Shown here in pieces: positions 1-9,861 of a stretch of DNA of 64,000 nucleotides. The notes beneath the pieces were generated by a model, which was given only the letters and a program-made list of their open reading frames with translations, was not told where the DNA came from and ran no database searches. Source of the DNA: Laspinema palackyanum D2a (GTDB lineage Bacteria > Cyanobacteriota > Cyanobacteriia > Cyanobacteriales > Laspinemataceae); contig JAMXFF010000031.1 in NCBI GenBank assembly GCA_025370845.1, forward strand, positions 33,065 through 97,064. The letters run 5' to 3'. The translations under genes were made by a program, and so were the position numbers. The stretch's first letter is position 1, and the number at the start of each line of letters is the position of its first letter.

Positions 1-146
1 AGTTGAGCGGAGGTAATTCCCGGTTGATGAGCAATTTGAAGAAACAGCAATTTTCGGGTCCCGGTCAGCAGTTTGTTCTGCACTAGGAAACACTGGATGG
101 ATTACTGCTGTGGCTAAACTAAATTTGTCAGATTTACGAAAACCTG
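1..146. other. left-edge sequence, no clear gene
   Basis: The plus strand has an open frame from position 3 to a stop at 86-88 that could be the last 27 codons of a gene beginning outside the window, but its peptide is not recognisable. The rest, up to the RT-Cas1 stop codon, shows no feature I can support. Confidence 0.2.
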
Positions 147-2147
147 CTACAACTTCCACAACATGGGACGATACACCTCAACCTCTCCGACTAAACAGGC
201 GATATATTCTCGCACCTGCAACTCAATACACCGCTTTAAACTAACTTTGTAGTTCGTATGGGGATGCGTTATTTCCGAAAGCAACTTATCCTCCCAGTGC
301 TTGAGGTATTTCTTCAAGGCATGAGGCTGTAAATAGACCCCATTGCGCTCATCGGGCAAGGTAAAATCATCTGGGGTCAAAATCTGAGAATTGACTAGAT
401 AAGCCACCAAAGAATCCACAATTTGGGCGCGAAATTCCTCCATCAAATCGGACACCAATGCGGGATGATTGTCCCGAGGGACGTGCAAATTGCCAAAGTG
501 GGGATGCAGTCCGGCTAAGTTGACAAAGGAATGGACATTTTGACTGAGCAAGGTGTAGCCTAAACTCATCATGCTATTCACCGGGTCCGTTGGGGGTCGT
601 TTGGTCCGTTTCTCGAAGGCAAAGGGTCCAGAAAATAAGGAACCCAATGCTTGAAAATAGGCGGATGCTGCCTTACCTTCGTAGCCGCGTAAGGCATCCA
701 TCGATTCGGCTAAGGACAATTTGTCTCGGCAACTGATAAGCATTTCTAAGGCAATGAAGGCGGCATCGGTTTGACGACGGCGGTTTAGCTTGAGCAACAA
801 TGCCCGAGAATTGTGCAGTTTTGCCAGAACGATCGCCTCGGCTTGGCGGCGGGTAAATTCTGGGTCGAGGGACCGTTGCACTTGCTGAATTAGATACTCA
901 ACTTTGGCATGACTTTCCGAGTACAACCGGCCAAAATACCGCCCTTTTTGAGACAAATACATCACCGGAATCCGACGACGTAAGGCCAAAGAAACCGCTC
1001 CGTGGGACATATTGCAGCAGCCAAATAAGACAATATGACTGACCCGGTTGGCGGGAACTTTCACGCGCAATTCGTGATTAGAAAACACTTGAAATTGCTG
1101 ATTTTTGACACTCAAATAAGCACCTTGGTCGGTGATGTACAAAGTGGTCATCGCATCACTCCATAAATGTTCAGGATTGGCAATAGGCAAGTGAACGGCT
1201 TTGAGACTACAGGCGCGGGGTGGACGAGAAACCCGCGCTTGTTGCCGTTGTTTTTTTCGCCGATAAGGAACTCCCGAGGCAGAAAGCAGCCAATCCCCCC
1301 GAGGTTCGGGCTGTGGCGGTGCATAGACTTGACCTTTGACAAATCGATAGCCCAGAAAGGTCAACTCTTCCTCGGGTCCATAAATCTGAGTTTTCTCGGG
1401 CTGCAAAGTGAGATATAATTCTCCTAGCCAGCCTCGCACTTTCTCTAAGTTACGCTGGGCTTGGGTGGCATCGGCAGTGGCAATGACAAAATCATCCCCG
1501 TAACGCACCAGATTGAGTCCAGCAGCCAAACAGCGGCGGTCGAATTCGGTCAGGTATAGGTTAGCCAAAGCGCCGGAGAGAATAGCGCCTTGTAAGACGC
1601 CTTTGCCAAAGTTTTGATATTGTCCGCGAATCACAATCCCCGCAGCGATTTGTTGTTCCAGCAACTGCCCAATCATCGGGTCGAGTTGCAACTGTTCGAG
1701 TTGAGTGAGCAACAGCGCCCAACAGAGATTGTCGAAGAATTGGGCAATATCCGCTTTCAGGACCCAACAAGGCTGAAATTGGTAATAGGCATAAAGATGA
1801 TGCACCGCTTGCTGGATACTGCGCCCCGGTCGATAGGCATAGCTACAATCCAGGAAAGTATCCTCAAGGGGCCAGTAAAGTTCCTCCAGCAATAACCGTT
1901 GAATAATGCGATCGCCCACGGTAGGAATCCCCACCAACCGTTTTCCCCCGGATGCCTTGGGCAAATAAAAGCCCAATGCCGGTTTAGCTAGATAGGTTTC
2001 TTGGGTGAGGTGATGCTGGAGTTGCTCCAACTGCATCTGGAGATTGTCGGCAAACCAATCTACCGTGATGCCATCCACCCCCGCCATTCGCGAACCCCGG
2101 CGCACCTGTTGCCAAGCGGCCCTGAGTAAGGTCTCGGTAAATTCCAT
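147..2147 (-). CDS. cas1: Reverse transcriptase-Cas1 fusion protein
   Basis: This is a natural fusion of a group II intron-like reverse transcriptase with the Cas1 spacer integrase. Such proteins can acquire spacers from RNA as well as DNA. Residues about 1-300 are the RT, with motif A around D133 (KADIAQFFDN) and the catalytic YGDD box at 216-219. Residues about 333-666 are Cas1. Its metal-binding triad is intact: E490 in RGYEGKAAS, H555 in GNLH, and D567 in SDLMEEFR. The protein starts directly in the RT, so it has no N-terminal Cas6 domain as some RT-Cas1 proteins do. It is divergent from the NACHT gene and about 14 kb from the only cas2. The upstream region (2194-2250) is almost copied in front of the second cas1. 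Family assignment is firm; use of RNA as a spacer source is inferred from the family. Confidence 0.96.
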   Translation of the reverse strand: MEFTETLLRAAWQQVRRGSRMAGVDGITVDWFADNLQMQLEQLQHHLTQETYLAKPALGFYLPKASGGKRLVGIPTVGDRIIQRLLLEELYWPLEDTFLDCSYAYRPGRSIQQAVHHLYAYYQFQPCWVLKADIAQFFDNLCWALLLTQLEQLQLDPMIGQLLEQQIAAGIVIRGQYQNFGKGVLQGAILSGALANLYLTEFDRRCLAAGLNLVRYGDDFVIATADATQAQRNLEKVRGWLGELYLTLQPEKTQIYGPEEELTFLGYRFVKGQVYAPPQPEPRGDWLLSASGVPYRRKKQRQQARVSRPPRACSLKAVHLPIANPEHLWSDAMTTLYITDQGAYLSVKNQQFQVFSNHELRVKVPANRVSHIVLFGCCNMSHGAVSLALRRRIPVMYLSQKGRYFGRLYSESHAKVEYLIQQVQRSLDPEFTRRQAEAIVLAKLHNSRALLLKLNRRRQTDAAFIALEMLISCRDKLSLAESMDALRGYEGKAASAYFQALGSLFSGPFAFEKRTKRPPTDPVNSMMSLGYTLLSQNVHSFVNLAGLHPHFGNLHVPRDNHPALVSDLMEEFRAQIVDSLVAYLVNSQILTPDDFTLPDERNGVYLQPHALKKYLKHWEDKLLSEITHPHTNYKVSLKRCIELQVREYIACLVGEVEVYRPMLWKL

Positions 2148-2193
2148 AAACTCATTGGAAATGGCTTACAATTCCATCTTGGCAAGCCCTTGT

Positions 2194-2250
2194 TTGCGTT
2201 CCTATATGCCTTTACCGGCACGATATATGACTTTTTGTATGACTTATTTT
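2194..2250 (-). promoter_or_regulatory. shared cas1 upstream element, copy A
   Basis: This 57-bp block lies 47-103 bp upstream of the RT-Cas1 start. It matches, at roughly three of four positions and without gaps, the block at 18078-18134 upstream of the second cas1. Both contain two ATGACT boxes whose starts are 12 bp apart (here 2227-2232 and 2239-2244), joined by a T-rich linker, and both begin with TTGCGTTC. The matching position relative to two non-adjacent cas1 genes suggests a common promoter or operator. The binding protein is unknown. Confidence 0.65.
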
Positions 2251-2336
2251 GGGGCGTGATGAGTTCTGGGAATAAAAGCGGAAGCACTATCATAAATAAC
2301 AGGTGGCTGAAACATCTACAGTAGGGGGTCTAGCTA

Positions 2337-5300
2337 ATGGCAAAGAAGAAGGAGGATGTCATACTGGGACGGCGATCGCTGATTGCGTCTGAAGAGGGAA
2401 TCCAAAAAGCGGAACAGGCTTTAAGGCGGCATAATTTGACCAAAACTGCCATCGCCAAGGAGTTAGCAATCGCCTCTTGGACGACCGTGAGCAAATTCTT
2501 CAACAGCAAACCTGTCGATCGCCTGCTGTTCCAAGAAATCTGTAGGGCATTGGACCTAGATTGGCAGGAAATCGCCGCACTTTCTTTCGAGGACTCTTCA
2601 GATTCTCCTTCGGAGAGCGAGGATGAACCTTCTTCTGGGGCAGTGGAACAGATTATCGAGGAAGCGTTTGCTCAGGCGACGCCCCCCACAGTCCAACTGG
2701 CAATGGTGAGGGGCCATGCCTCTCGAACCCGCAAAGCGCTGGACCCTTATGTTTTGCCGCCAATTCGCCGGGAAAGTTTTTTAGAGCGATGCCTGACCCA
2801 AATCCGTGGAGGAGTCGAGGGGAAGCAGCGGGTGGTCCCAATCTTGGGAGCAGCAGGCTATGGAAAAAGCACCCTCCTCGGGACCCTCTACGATGCTTTG
2901 ATTGCAGAAGGAATCGGCGGCTGGATTGCCTTGGTCCGCTGTGATGATTTGGTGGAAGAGAGTGAGCGCTTTCCCGAAGAACTGGGGGCAAAAGTCAGTG
3001 ATTCTCGTTTGTCTATTGTAGAGGTCGCTCAACAATTAACCGCCCACCACGGACGGGGCATTTTGTTACTCGATACTTTAGATATTGTTCTGACCAAACC
3101 ACTGGTTCCCATCTTCCGGGGGATGTTGGCACAACTGCTAGAGTCTGGCACAACGGTCGCTTTTACCTGTCGGGATAACGATTATGCCGACTTTTTTGAG
3201 CCTTATCACCAAAGTTTTGCTGGGTTCCGAGAAGCGGTGTATGATGGTTGCAAAATCACCCCGTTTCAACCGGAAGAAGTTGCCGAAGCTGCTGGCCGTT
3301 TTGCTGCCCTCAAACCGGACTATCCTACCCTTGAGAGTCAAACTGCATTTGCCGAGCGCATTCTAGCCTTATCTGCCGATAGCGTCTCCCTGACCGAAAT
3401 TGTTACCCATCCCTTGCTTTTGGCCTTATTGTGCGAGTTATTTGCCGAGGCGCAAATCGTGCCAGAAGACTTGACTGTGAGCCAACTCTATGACATTTAC
3501 TGGAACTGGAAAATCTCTAAGGTCCGGCATCAACATCAATCCCCACGCATTGGCAAAACGCAAGAAAAATTATGCTTATTTTTAGCCGAAACCTTGTACC
3601 AAAATTCGGGGGAACGGCTGCGCGATTTCCTTTATGAAACCCAGTTTGACCTGAGTGAGTCGGCAGATTTTGAGGCTTATACAGCATTGCGGAGTGAGGG
3701 CGTCCTCAAAGAATTGGGAAACTATCGCATCGGCTTTTTCCATCAAACGTTCCTAGAATATGCGATCGCCCGGTGGTTGAACGCGACCCCATCGGGGGAA
3801 CTCACCCAAGCCCAAATCCGCAATCAACTACAATCTAACGCTCAGGCGACTCCCCATTACCTATGGCCGATTTTTCGCCAATATCTCACGTTAGTTACCT
3901 TAGCTGATTTTGAGCAGATTTGCCACGAACTAGACTGGCAGCAACTCCTCCCGTTTCGCGCCATCGCCTTTGCTGCGGTTTCTCGCATCGAACCAGACGC
4001 TTCGGGCATCCTGCGACCCATGCTAGAGGTGGCCCTTGCCCGGGACTATGCTTTCATGGAAACCTTGCTTGTGGCCGCCAATTCAGCCCCCATCCGACAT
4101 CGGGAAACGGCATGGGAAATCGTTCTGCACTCGCTGAGTAGAGTTCCCAAGGAACTGATTAACAAAACCCTAGAAATTGCCGCCGATTGGATTGTCCAGT
4201 CCCATGCCGAATTGCAGCGATTTCAGGATACCATTGCTGCATTAAATGCTAGTCCTTTAGTTGCCAGCCGATTGGGTCATACCCTCTGGGGAAAGCTACT
4301 CGGAGACTATTGCCGCAAAATTAGAACGCAAGGCAAAGCTATCAATTTGCAGGTATTAGCGCTTCTGCAACAACAATATGCCGCTTTTGGGAGTAATGTC
4401 CGAGCAATGGTGATAGAATTGTACCTCAATCTCGAAGTTCCCTGGGAAGTGCAAGTAGAATTTTTAGAAGCAATTATCGAGCTTCCCCCGGCCAATAATT
4501 CCTTTGTCGAACATCAGAATGCCGTGACGTTACTTGGCTCCGTTCTGCCCGATTTACTCTCCAATGGAAAAAGCCGGTTCGGTCAATCTTGGCTGGAAGT
4601 TTTAGCGGTTCCCTTGCAACCGGAATGGATGGCAGTCTGTGCAGCAGCCGTAGGTCGGCAGGCGGCTCAAGATGCGGAATTGCTCGGTGCAATCGTTAGT
4701 CTCTTGTTTGACGAGTGTTCCTCGGCTGATTCAAAATCGTTGAACCGTAGCAGTGCGATCGCCTTGCAAGAAGCCATCCAACATGGAGGGGCCGCAGCGG
4801 TAGCTTTTACATTAGTTAACCGGGACATTTCTAAGTTAGCAGATAATCGCATTTCTACCTTAGCCATGCTGCTGAGAGCCTTAGCCAAAGCGGGAGAAGA
4901 AAGCCCTGAACTAGAAGAAGCCTGGGCAGTCCAATTAACCGAATGGATTCACCCCCTCATCGAAACCTATCCCGTGGAACTGATTGGAGTGTTGGGGACT
5001 TTCGCTGTATGGTCAGCTCAAATTAGAACTCAATTCGCAGCGATTTTAGAGCAAGCTGTCCAGTCTCTTGCGCCCAAACAGACGAATCTAATTCTTAAAA
5101 AACTCAGCTACATTCCGCCAGAAATTGCCCCCTATCTCCAGCAAAATCGCCAGTCTAAAGAAGCCCGGACTGCACTATTAAAACTGCATTGGCAACAAGC
5201 AAAATTGGGAGTAACAGAAGCCATCCAGGAAGTCGTCAAGGCTTGTGGGGATGTCTCTCAAGATATTGCGAAAGAGGCATCGGGGATGGTGCTAGAATTA

Positions 5301-5996
5301 GTCCAAAATCAGCAAGCAGTCCCCCTAGAATCATTGTTGCCGTTATTAGCTAATTCTCGGGTAATTCGAGTCCGCCAAAATTGTATGCAAGCGATTTTGG
5401 AGCAAGTAAACACCCAGAAGGTTACTCCCGTACAAATTGTCCAAGTTTTCCAGGCCATTGGTCAAGAAACTACGCCGGAAGTCTTGCAATTGGCCTATAA
5501 ACTAGCAACGGCTGCCATCTGGAAACATCCCTCGGGCGCTCGACGATTAGAGTTGCCCATTGCCGAGGCGATATTTAGTTTGACCCAGACGGTCATTCCT
5601 CATGCACCCCAGCCGACTATTGATAGGATTGCCCATATCGCCATGATTGCCTTCAATCAAATGGTGATACTAGAAGACCGTCGCCTGATTCCTCAACTCA
5701 TCGACTGTACCCGGCTGCTATTTCAGTCCGTGGATATTTCGGGTAAAATTGATAAATTGGTCGTGACTTCTTTGTTAAATGACTTAGGTAAATTTGACCC
5801 TGACTTGTTTTCTCGAATGATTCGCGAAGATTGGGTCAGAAATGATAAAATATTACCTGTGGCTAATCAACAAGCCTTGGTGGTAGCCATTGCCAACAAT
5901 CAAGGCAAAATGTCACCGTTACTCGACCAACTGCTAGAGGACCCCCAAGTAGCCGAAGAAACCAAAACTCGTATCCTCCGCGAACGGAACCTGTAA
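2337..5996 (+). CDS. HTH-NACHT ATPase with C-terminal helical repeats (STAND family)
   Basis: This is a 1219-residue STAND-type signalling ATPase. Residues about 18-82 resemble the N-terminal helix-turn-helix domain seen on cyanobacterial vWA/MoxR-associated and NACHT proteins. The NACHT ATPase follows, with Walker A GAAGYGKST at 171-179 and a Walker B-like LLLDTLD near 243-249. The long C-terminal half (about 500-1219) is Leu/Ala-rich and helical with HEAT/ARM-like periodicity, the usual ligand-sensing part of such proteins. Bacterial NACHT proteins often act in antiphage defence by sensing a phage product and oligomerising. I see no obvious nuclease or membrane effector domain, so output may come through the N-terminal domain or a partner. 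It lies between RT-Cas1 (divergent) and CRISPR array 1, inside the CRISPR locus. A defence role is inference; the ATPase assignment is strong. Confidence 0.85.
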   Translation: MAKKKEDVILGRRSLIASEEGIQKAEQALRRHNLTKTAIAKELAIASWTTVSKFFNSKPVDRLLFQEICRALDLDWQEIAALSFEDSSDSPSESEDEPSSGAVEQIIEEAFAQATPPTVQLAMVRGHASRTRKALDPYVLPPIRRESFLERCLTQIRGGVEGKQRVVPILGAAGYGKSTLLGTLYDALIAEGIGGWIALVRCDDLVEESERFPEELGAKVSDSRLSIVEVAQQLTAHHGRGILLLDTLDIVLTKPLVPIFRGMLAQLLESGTTVAFTCRDNDYADFFEPYHQSFAGFREAVYDGCKITPFQPEEVAEAAGRFAALKPDYPTLESQTAFAERILALSADSVSLTEIVTHPLLLALLCELFAEAQIVPEDLTVSQLYDIYWNWKISKVRHQHQSPRIGKTQEKLCLFLAETLYQNSGERLRDFLYETQFDLSESADFEAYTALRSEGVLKELGNYRIGFFHQTFLEYAIARWLNATPSGELTQAQIRNQLQSNAQATPHYLWPIFRQYLTLVTLADFEQICHELDWQQLLPFRAIAFAAVSRIEPDASGILRPMLEVALARDYAFMETLLVAANSAPIRHRETAWEIVLHSLSRVPKELINKTLEIAADWIVQSHAELQRFQDTIAALNASPLVASRLGHTLWGKLLGDYCRKIRTQGKAINLQVLALLQQQYAAFGSNVRAMVIELYLNLEVPWEVQVEFLEAIIELPPANNSFVEHQNAVTLLGSVLPDLLSNGKSRFGQSWLEVLAVPLQPEWMAVCAAAVGRQAAQDAELLGAIVSLLFDECSSADSKSLNRSSAIALQEAIQHGGAAAVAFTLVNRDISKLADNRISTLAMLLRALAKAGEESPELEEAWAVQLTEWIHPLIETYPVELIGVLGTFAVWSAQIRTQFAAILEQAVQSLAPKQTNLILKKLSYIPPEIAPYLQQNRQSKEARTALLKLHWQQAKLGVTEAIQEVVKACGDVSQDIAKEASGMVLELVQNQQAVPLESLLPLLANSRVIRVRQNCMQAILEQVNTQKVTPVQIVQVFQAIGQETTPEVLQLAYKLATAAIWKHPSGARRLELPIAEAIFSLTQTVIPHAPQPTIDRIAHIAMIAFNQMVILEDRRLIPQLIDCTRLLFQSVDISGKIDKLVVTSLLNDLGKFDPDLFSRMIREDWVRNDKILPVANQQALVVAIANNQGKMSPLLDQLLEDPQVAEETKTRILRERNL

Positions 5997-6238
5997 GCTC
6001 ATGAATATTAAGTCAGCTTATCATAAATCTACGAATGATAAGCATCTGAGGGGGGTAGGGTAAGTCTGAAACCCTGATTCTCTCGTTACCCCCCTCAGAT
6101 TAGGCTCTAGGAACGGGTTCCAGGGGGCTATTTATTCCAGATTCTGGCTTAAATCATGCGGATGTTGCTACAAAAACTTGACCCCCTCAGATTGACAGGT
6201 GTAGAATTAGCCCAGGGTAAACCTTTCAATAGGTAAGC
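5997..6238 (+). promoter_or_regulatory. probable leader of CRISPR array 1
   Basis: This non-coding stretch lies upstream of the first repeat in the direction of crRNA transcription. It contains a perfect 14-bp inverted repeat (ATCTGAGGGGGGTA at 6044-6057 and its complement at 6087-6100), and a third copy of the ACCCCCTCAGATT box at 6181-6193, about 45 bp from the first repeat. Assignment as leader follows from repeat orientation and from divergent repeats clustering at the opposite end of the array. Confidence 0.6.
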
Positions 6239-7783
6239 CCTTGCACTTCTTCGGAAGTGGAATTAATGGAAACCAACTGTGCCTCCTATCTGGACTTGAC
6301 CAGTAAAAAGAGGCCTTGCACTTCTTCGGAAGTGGAATTAATGGAAACAAGTTGATACCTCCGAGGACGGTATCAGTCAGGTTTTGCCTTGCACTTCTTC
6401 GGAAGTGGAATTAATGGAAACAACAAACCGAAGCCAGCAAACCCAGCAACAGAGCAGCCTTGCACTTCTTCGGAAGTGGAATTAATGGAAACACTTCTCT
6501 GCATCTTGTTCTTGGAAAGCGGTTTTAACCTTGCACTTCTTCGGAAGTGGAATTAATGGAAACAGAATTTCTACCGAGTTGACAGAGTCAGCATCGCTTA
6601 CCTTGCACTTCTTCGGAAGTGGAATTAATGGAAACATCCTTCAAATATTACACTCAGTGTGTAGGTTGTAGCCTTGCACTTCTTCGGAAGTGGAATTAAT
6701 GGAAACAATTCGACTGAGGGTGTGCTGCAATTGTAGCATCAATTCCTTGCACTTCTTCGGAAGTGGAATTAATGGAAACTCGACCCCGATCTCTTCCGCA
6801 TTACAGCGGTCGACCTTGCACTTCTTCGGAAGTGGAATTAATGGAAACCCTGTTGAGCTGAAACGGAAGCAGGTATAACGATACCACCTTGCACTTCTTC
6901 GGAAGTGGAATTAATGGAAACACCAGAGATAGCGGTAAAGTTACCAATCGCTTCGGATCCTTGCACTTCTTCGGAAGTGGAATTAATGGAAACTTTTTGA
7001 CATCTTGAGGAAAGGAATCAAAATTTGCCTTGCACTTCTTCGGAAGTGGAATTAATGGAAACTTACATTTCCTCCAGAAACCTGAAAGTCATTTTGACCT
7101 TGCACTTCTTCGGAAGTGGAATTAATGGAAACGATAGAAACTTTATCGTTGCCGTAAGTTGGGTTTGTTTGCCTTGCACTTCTTCGGAAGTGGAATTAAT
7201 GGAAACCCTGTGTCATCCCCATATTCGGGGTTACTTTCAAAGCCTTGCACTTCTTCGGAAGTGGAATTAATGGAAACCAGTGGTAGCCGTAAGAGCAAGA
7301 CCAGCAAGCGATAAACCTTGCACTTCCTTGGAAGTGGAATTAATGGAAACCAGTCATTTGCAGGCCCATGGGGGTCTGGATAACGCCTTGCACTTCCTTG
7401 GAAGTGGAATTAATGGAAACATGGCATTGGGTTTATTCATCCCTTGCCAAAGTTCGTAAACCTTGCACTTCCTTGGAAGTGGAATTAATGGAAACTGAAT
7501 CTTCATCGGTCTTGGTGTTAACCACAATCTCCTTGCACTTCCTTGGAAGTGGAATTAATGGAAACTGTACGTCGGGTCGAAACCCAAATAGATCTGAACC
7601 ACTCCTTGCACTTCCTTGGAAGTGGAATTAATGGAAACTGATTTGAATCTGATTATTTGCATTACTGAGGTTTTCACCCCTTGCACTTCCTTGGAAGTGG
7701 AATTAATGGAAACTAGGACTGCGCCTGGTAAGACCAGGACAGGTCCAGCCTTGCACTTCTTTGGAAGTGGAATTAATGGAAAC
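6239..7783 (+). CRISPR. CRISPR array 1, 22 repeats
   Basis: The array has twenty-two repeats of 35 nt separated by 21 spacers of 34-40 nt. Each repeat begins CCTTG, contains the hairpin CACTTC-loop-GAAGTG and ends in GTGGAATTAATGGAAAC, the kind of 3' end that forms a type III crRNA 5' tag. Repeats 1-15 have the loop TTCG, repeats 16-21 (from 7316) have CTTG, and the last (7749-7783) has TTTG. The 3' GAAAC end and the divergent copies at the right indicate rightward transcription with the leader at about 6.0-6.24 kb. The cmr operon follows 430 bp downstream. Short reading frames encoding repeated GSGINGN peptides here are artefacts of the repeat. Confidence 0.98.
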
Positions 7784-8216
7784 AGATTGACCGCTTCCTG
7801 CTACCTGATAGCGGGAATCACTTCATCAATAGAGCCAAGTTTAATCATTACCGCATAGCCATAACTTAGGCTTGGTTTATGGCTGACGAATATGAAGAAA
7901 TGTAACAATTACTTATCATTTAATCAAGATAAATAAAGTTTTATCTCAAAGAGTGATGGGGTGACCCAAAATATGCGATATTAATCCGTAATTGTTTCAG
8001 ATTTAGCTTGGAGCTTGATTCTGAGTTCAGCAGATAGCAATGTTGAAGAATAGGGCAACAAGAGCCAGCACAGCTTGTTTACTCTCGAATCGAGCTTTAT
8101 CAAAAATGTTATAGTTTCTCAAAGCAATGAAATACGTTATGAAAGAGTGCGATTATCTTGCTCGCTGGTGTTGTTACAAATGATTTGGGAACGCTCTAAT
8201 TCAGCGACTAACCACT
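7784..8216 (+). promoter_or_regulatory. region between array 1 and the cmr operon
   Basis: This is 433 bp of non-coding sequence that should contain the cmr operon promoter. I see a perfect small palindrome (CTCGA-A-TCGAG, 8084-8094) and an imperfect one near 7860-7885 (CCATAAC...GGTTTATGG), but no convincing -35/-10 pair. A 61-codon frame at 8075-8260 overlaps the cmr2 start and looks spurious. Confidence 0.35.
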
Positions 8217-9833
8217 ATGTATGTTTTCCTAACCTTTGCTCCAATCCAAGGATTTATTGAAAAATCGCGTAAATTGCGCGACTTGTATGGCGCATCTTTG
8301 ATTTTATCTTACCTGAGTCATGCCCTTATTGAAGCGGCTCAAAAAAAGGGGGCAATCGTAATTTCTCCCGGTTTGCCAAAGATTGCCCAAGGAATGCCCA
8401 ATCGGATATTATTGCAGGGAAATTTCTCCGAAGAGGATGCCCACCAAGCCCTAGTAGAAAGCTGGAGAAAAATGCTTGACCACTGTCGCCAATTGTTGGT
8501 CCAGCAAATTAAAGAGTTTCACCGCATTAAACAACAAGCAGATTTCGATTATACCTGGGAGCGAGAATGGGATAAGTGGAAAACCTCTACTTGGGAGCTA
8601 TTTTGGGCAGAGGGAGAGACGCCAAAAGATGCCAAGCAGCAGTTAGAACAAAGGAAGCTGGCTAGACAATGGAAAGCGATTAATTGGATTGGCGACAGTT
8701 CTAGTCTCAGCGGGTCGGATGCAATCGCCTATCCTCGCCTGGAAGCTCCAGATATTAACCTAACGCGAGGATTTCCCCAAAGTGAAACCCATTATATCGA
8801 AGTCTTCTATGATACTCTAGCAGAAATGTTTGATAACCATCAATCTCAGTGGAAAACCGAGACTGAAAACTCAGAGATAGAAGGTAAATTTATTGATGCC
8901 AACGAACGATTGAGCATCCCCGAATTAGTTAAGCGGTTAGTGACGCATTCTGAATATGCTAACCGGATTGGCATTCCTCATCCCAAAAAGTTTAAAGATA
9001 TTGTTCGCAAAACCCCTGAAAAACTCTACTGGACAGGTTGGTTTATGGGAGATGGGGATAGAATGGGCGATTTGTTGCAAAAATCCCTCGAACTGGGTGG
9101 AGATGAAGGCATTGGCGAATTTAGCCGACTCGTGCGCCAGTGGGGAACTGACTTGTATGGACTAATTCCTCGCGAATTGGGACGAACAATTTATGCAGGA
9201 GGCGATGATTTTTTTGGCATTTTCTACCGAGGACAAGCCGAGCAAATTTCTGGCAATTCTGTCTTAGAACAATTGAAGGCACTACATAAAAGTTGGCAGG
9301 GGTTAGCAGCAACCTTAACACCTTTAGTTCAAGAGAATGCAACTCTCAGCCTCGGATTGGTGTGGGTAGGCGGTAGTGTTCCTCAGCGAGACGTGCTGCA
9401 ACACTGCCGTGACACTCAAGAGCGCTCTAAAAAACGAGGACGCGATCGCATTACCCTACGGGTCGTTTTCAACAACGGTCAATTTGTAGAATGGACCTCT
9501 CCTTGGGAATACTTACCGATATTAACCGCTTACCAAGATTTAGATGGCGGCTCGAACTGGAGTCATGTTTATCGCGATTTGGCGCAGCTCAAAGCTCGTT
9601 ATGCCTTGGGATTCGGAGTCAACGATTTAGAATCCCTTGATTCTATAACCATTTTGGATTTTAAAGAGGGAGCTTTGGAGTTCCTAGACATTTACTTTTC
9701 TGGTTGGAAGGAAAAAATTAATAAGAATCGCCATAAACTTTTTGAGTATGCCAGCCCAGAAGCCCAAAAAAACTGTGAACTCATTCACTGGATTGATAAC
9801 TTAATCCAAGTTGGATGGCACTTATTATCCTAA
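8217..9833 (+). CDS. cmr2: Cas10/Cmr2-like large subunit without HD domain
   Basis: This is the signature subunit of the type III-B-like effector, expected to make cyclic oligoadenylates when target RNA binds. The N-terminus (FLTFAPIQGFIEKSRKLRDL) matches the start of the first palm region of Cmr2. GDGDRMG at 278-284 is the first palm motif and GGDD at 328-331 is the cyclase motif, which is intact. At 538 residues it is much shorter than usual Cmr2 and begins directly at the palm, so the N-terminal HD nuclease is absent; only three scattered cysteines are present, so there is no zinc finger. The C-terminal helical part follows. It is the first gene of a tightly packed operon (cmr3 starts 28 bp later). 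DNA cleavage by this subunit is not expected; cyclic nucleotide signalling is. Confidence 0.93.
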   Translation: MYVFLTFAPIQGFIEKSRKLRDLYGASLILSYLSHALIEAAQKKGAIVISPGLPKIAQGMPNRILLQGNFSEEDAHQALVESWRKMLDHCRQLLVQQIKEFHRIKQQADFDYTWEREWDKWKTSTWELFWAEGETPKDAKQQLEQRKLARQWKAINWIGDSSSLSGSDAIAYPRLEAPDINLTRGFPQSETHYIEVFYDTLAEMFDNHQSQWKTETENSEIEGKFIDANERLSIPELVKRLVTHSEYANRIGIPHPKKFKDIVRKTPEKLYWTGWFMGDGDRMGDLLQKSLELGGDEGIGEFSRLVRQWGTDLYGLIPRELGRTIYAGGDDFFGIFYRGQAEQISGNSVLEQLKALHKSWQGLAATLTPLVQENATLSLGLVWVGGSVPQRDVLQHCRDTQERSKKRGRDRITLRVVFNNGQFVEWTSPWEYLPILTAYQDLDGGSNWSHVYRDLAQLKARYALGFGVNDLESLDSITILDFKEGALEFLDIYFSGWKEKINKNRHKLFEYASPEAQKNCELIHWIDNLIQVGWHLLS

Positions 9834-9861
9834 TCTTGTCTTTCCTCAAAATAGGTTATTT

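Noticed and set aside
6690..7858. Open frames encoding repeated GSGINGN / EVELMET peptides in array 1
   Set aside because: They are translations of CRISPR repeats with random spacers; no independent coding evidence.
8075..8260. 61-codon frame before cmr2
   Set aside because: It overlaps the cmr2 start, has no homology-like pattern and no ribosome binding site.
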